Positions 62,904 to 64,000 of a stretch of 64,000 bases of DNA are shown piece by piece. Each line of letters starts with the position of its first letter. The first letter of the stretch is position 1. The stretch comes from M0108 sp044228795 (GTDB lineage Bacteria > Pseudomonadota > Gammaproteobacteria > Chromatiales > Chromatiaceae). Position numbers and translations under genes: made by a program. The stretch spans positions 1-64,000 of the forward strand of contig JBGAUE010000011.1 of assembly GCA_044228795.1 (NCBI GenBank). The letters are read 5' to 3'. Under the pieces are notes generated by a model. The model was not told where the DNA came from. It did not search any database and was given only the letters and a program-made list of their open reading frames with translations.

Positions 62904-63863
62904 GTGATTACACCTTACCAACCTCATTGGCTGCTGTTTACGGCGAGCCTATCTGGCCGTGCTGCCAGTACGTTGCGGGTACGTCTGTGGCGGACACTCC
63001 GAGATCTCGGCGTCGGTAACCTACGCGACGGGGTCTCGCTATTGCCGGCCTCCGATGCCGCCCGGAATGCGCTGACCACCCTCGTTCAGGATGTCCGGGC
63101 CGAGGACGGTAGCGCCTGGCTGCTGGAGTTGCCTGCCCAACTGGAGGAGGTTAATCAGGCCCTGCGGGGGCTTTTCGACCGTGGCCCCGACTACGCGGAC
63201 CTATCGGCCGACCTCGTTACCCTGGCCGGCGACTTAACCGGGATCGATGAGGCCACGGCACGGCGCCGCCTACGTCAGCTTGACAAGGCCCTGAGCGAGA
63301 TCGAGCGCATCGACTTTTTCCCCGACTCAACCCAGGGACAGGCCCGGGCGGCCCGAAATGAAATCGCGGCCGAGATCGACCGTCGCTTCTCCCCGGGTGA
63401 GCCGAGGACCATGGAGCGGGCTCTACCGCACCTGGATGCGGCGGACTATCAGGGCCGGACCTGGGCGACGCGGCGAAACCTCTGGGTGGACCGGGTGGCG
63501 AGCGCCTGGCTCATTCGCCGTCACATCGACCCTGTAGCCCATTTCCATTGGCTCGATTCCCCCGCGTACTGTCCAGCCGAGGCACTGGGCTTCGACTTCG
63601 ATGGGGCGGTCTTCAGCCATGTTGGAGAACGGGTGACCTTCGAGGTCCTGCTGGCAAGCTTCGGTCTAGCGGCTGAGCCAGGGCTGACCCAGCTCGCTGC
63701 CCTGATCCATCACTTGGATGTCGGAGGTACCCCGGTGGCGGAGGCGGCGGGGTTCGAGGCGATTCTGACAGGATTGAGGGCCGGATGCGCCGATGACGAT
63801 GCCCTGTTGGCGGCGGCGATACCCATCCTCGATGCCCTACAACGACGGTTCGCGCAAGGATAA
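62904..63863 (+). CDS. chrB: Chromate resistance protein ChrB
   Basis: A 319-residue chromate-sensing regulator. The N-terminal domain has WLLFTASLSGRAASTLRVRL and LRDGVSLLPAS, the C-terminal chromate-resistance domain RRNLWVDRVASAWLIRRHID, FDFDGAVFSHVGERVTFEVL and ALIHHLDVGG. The start is GTG 62904, with no Shine-Dalgarno and only ~8 bases after a -10 box, which implies leaderless or near-leaderless mRNA. chrA usually follows, and a new gene start appears at 63978. Confidence 0.9.
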   Translation: MITPYQPHWLLFTASLSGRAASTLRVRLWRTLRDLGVGNLRDGVSLLPASDAARNALTTLVQDVRAEDGSAWLLELPAQLEEVNQALRGLFDRGPDYADLSADLVTLAGDLTGIDEATARRRLRQLDKALSEIERIDFFPDSTQGQARAARNEIAAEIDRRFSPGEPRTMERALPHLDAADYQGRTWATRRNLWVDRVASAWLIRRHIDPVAHFHWLDSPAYCPAEALGFDFDGAVFSHVGERVTFEVLLASFGLAAEPGLTQLAALIHHLDVGGTPVAEAAGFEAILTGLRAGCADDDALLAAAIPILDALQRRFAQG

Positions 63864-63977
63864 GCTCGGGCGGATAGCGGGTAGCTGGTGCGGGCTGATT
63901 GATCCAAAACCTGACCTTTCTCCTGCCTCCCGTCGCATCCCTTCACCAACCCTAAAGCTAAGACCCAGAGGTATCCC

Positions 63978-64000
63978 ATGTCGCTATCCCCAGACCCAAC
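63978..64000 (+). CDS. Start of the next gene, cut by the window edge (possibly chrA)
   Basis: An ATG at 63978 follows AGAGG at 63966-63970 and opens MSLSPDP before the edge. The frame cannot be identified from seven codons. Position directly after chrB suggests a chromate transporter gene, but that is inference only. Confidence 0.35.

Overview
The window is GC-rich, densely coding gammaproteobacterial chromosome, most likely from a purple sulfur bacterium (Chromatiaceae-like). The strongest lineage clue is a photosynthesis-type RuBisCO-like protein (form IV-Photo), found in anoxygenic phototrophs such as Chlorobium and Allochromatium. IscR, PrmB, HemN, min, dnaX-recR and tesA-ybbAP genes all look gammaproteobacterial. 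No photosynthesis cluster lies in the window, so the lineage is an inference. No tRNA or CRISPR array was seen.

Left part (1-13.8 kb, mostly + strand): a truncated ISAs1-family insertion sequence abuts mfd. Then follow a thioredoxin, a DUF1249 gene, a Tat-exported class V aminotransferase, iscR, prmB, a small unknown gene, hemN, an aldehyde dehydrogenase and a Na+/Pi cotransporter. The aminotransferase gene is flanked by an intact and a decayed copy of the DUF1249 3' end.

13.9-25.6 kb (- strand): two very large hybrid histidine kinases, one preceded by a periplasmic solute-binding protein gene, with glycogen phosphorylase between them, then a GGDEF remnant.

25.6-32.5 kb (- strand): a compact five-gene operon and the most unusual part of the window. 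It encodes a 1240-residue membrane protein fusing a spermidine-synthase-like module to an FMN-binding, NosR/NapH-like 4Fe-4S module; an AmmeMemoRadiSam radical SAM enzyme; an apparently exported MEMO-AMMECR1 fusion; and two small proteins sharing a C-terminal EAD(F/W)Y motif. A shattered SpoIIE-type phosphatase pseudogene lies upstream.

33.7-38.9 kb (+): a phospholipase D-like protein, a LysM-HdeA fusion and an HdeD-like membrane protein (probable acid/envelope stress set), a secreted NHL-type beta-propeller and a 51-residue small protein with its own promoter and terminator. 38.9-45.8 kb (-): ligE with minCDE, then HIT-recR-ybaB-dnaX behind the SRP RNA gene.

46-56 kb: a metallophosphoesterase, YqhA- and FmdB-family proteins, a secreted two-domain protein, the ybbA-ybbP ABC system divergent from tesA, and a cation-chloride-cotransporter-like permease. 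56.1-61.6 kb (-): an operon yjbQ - RLP - gnd - zwf - pgl, joining the RuBisCO-like protein to the whole oxidative pentose phosphate branch. The right end holds an HPP membrane protein and a chromate-resistance regulator chrB with a promoter-overlapping palindrome.
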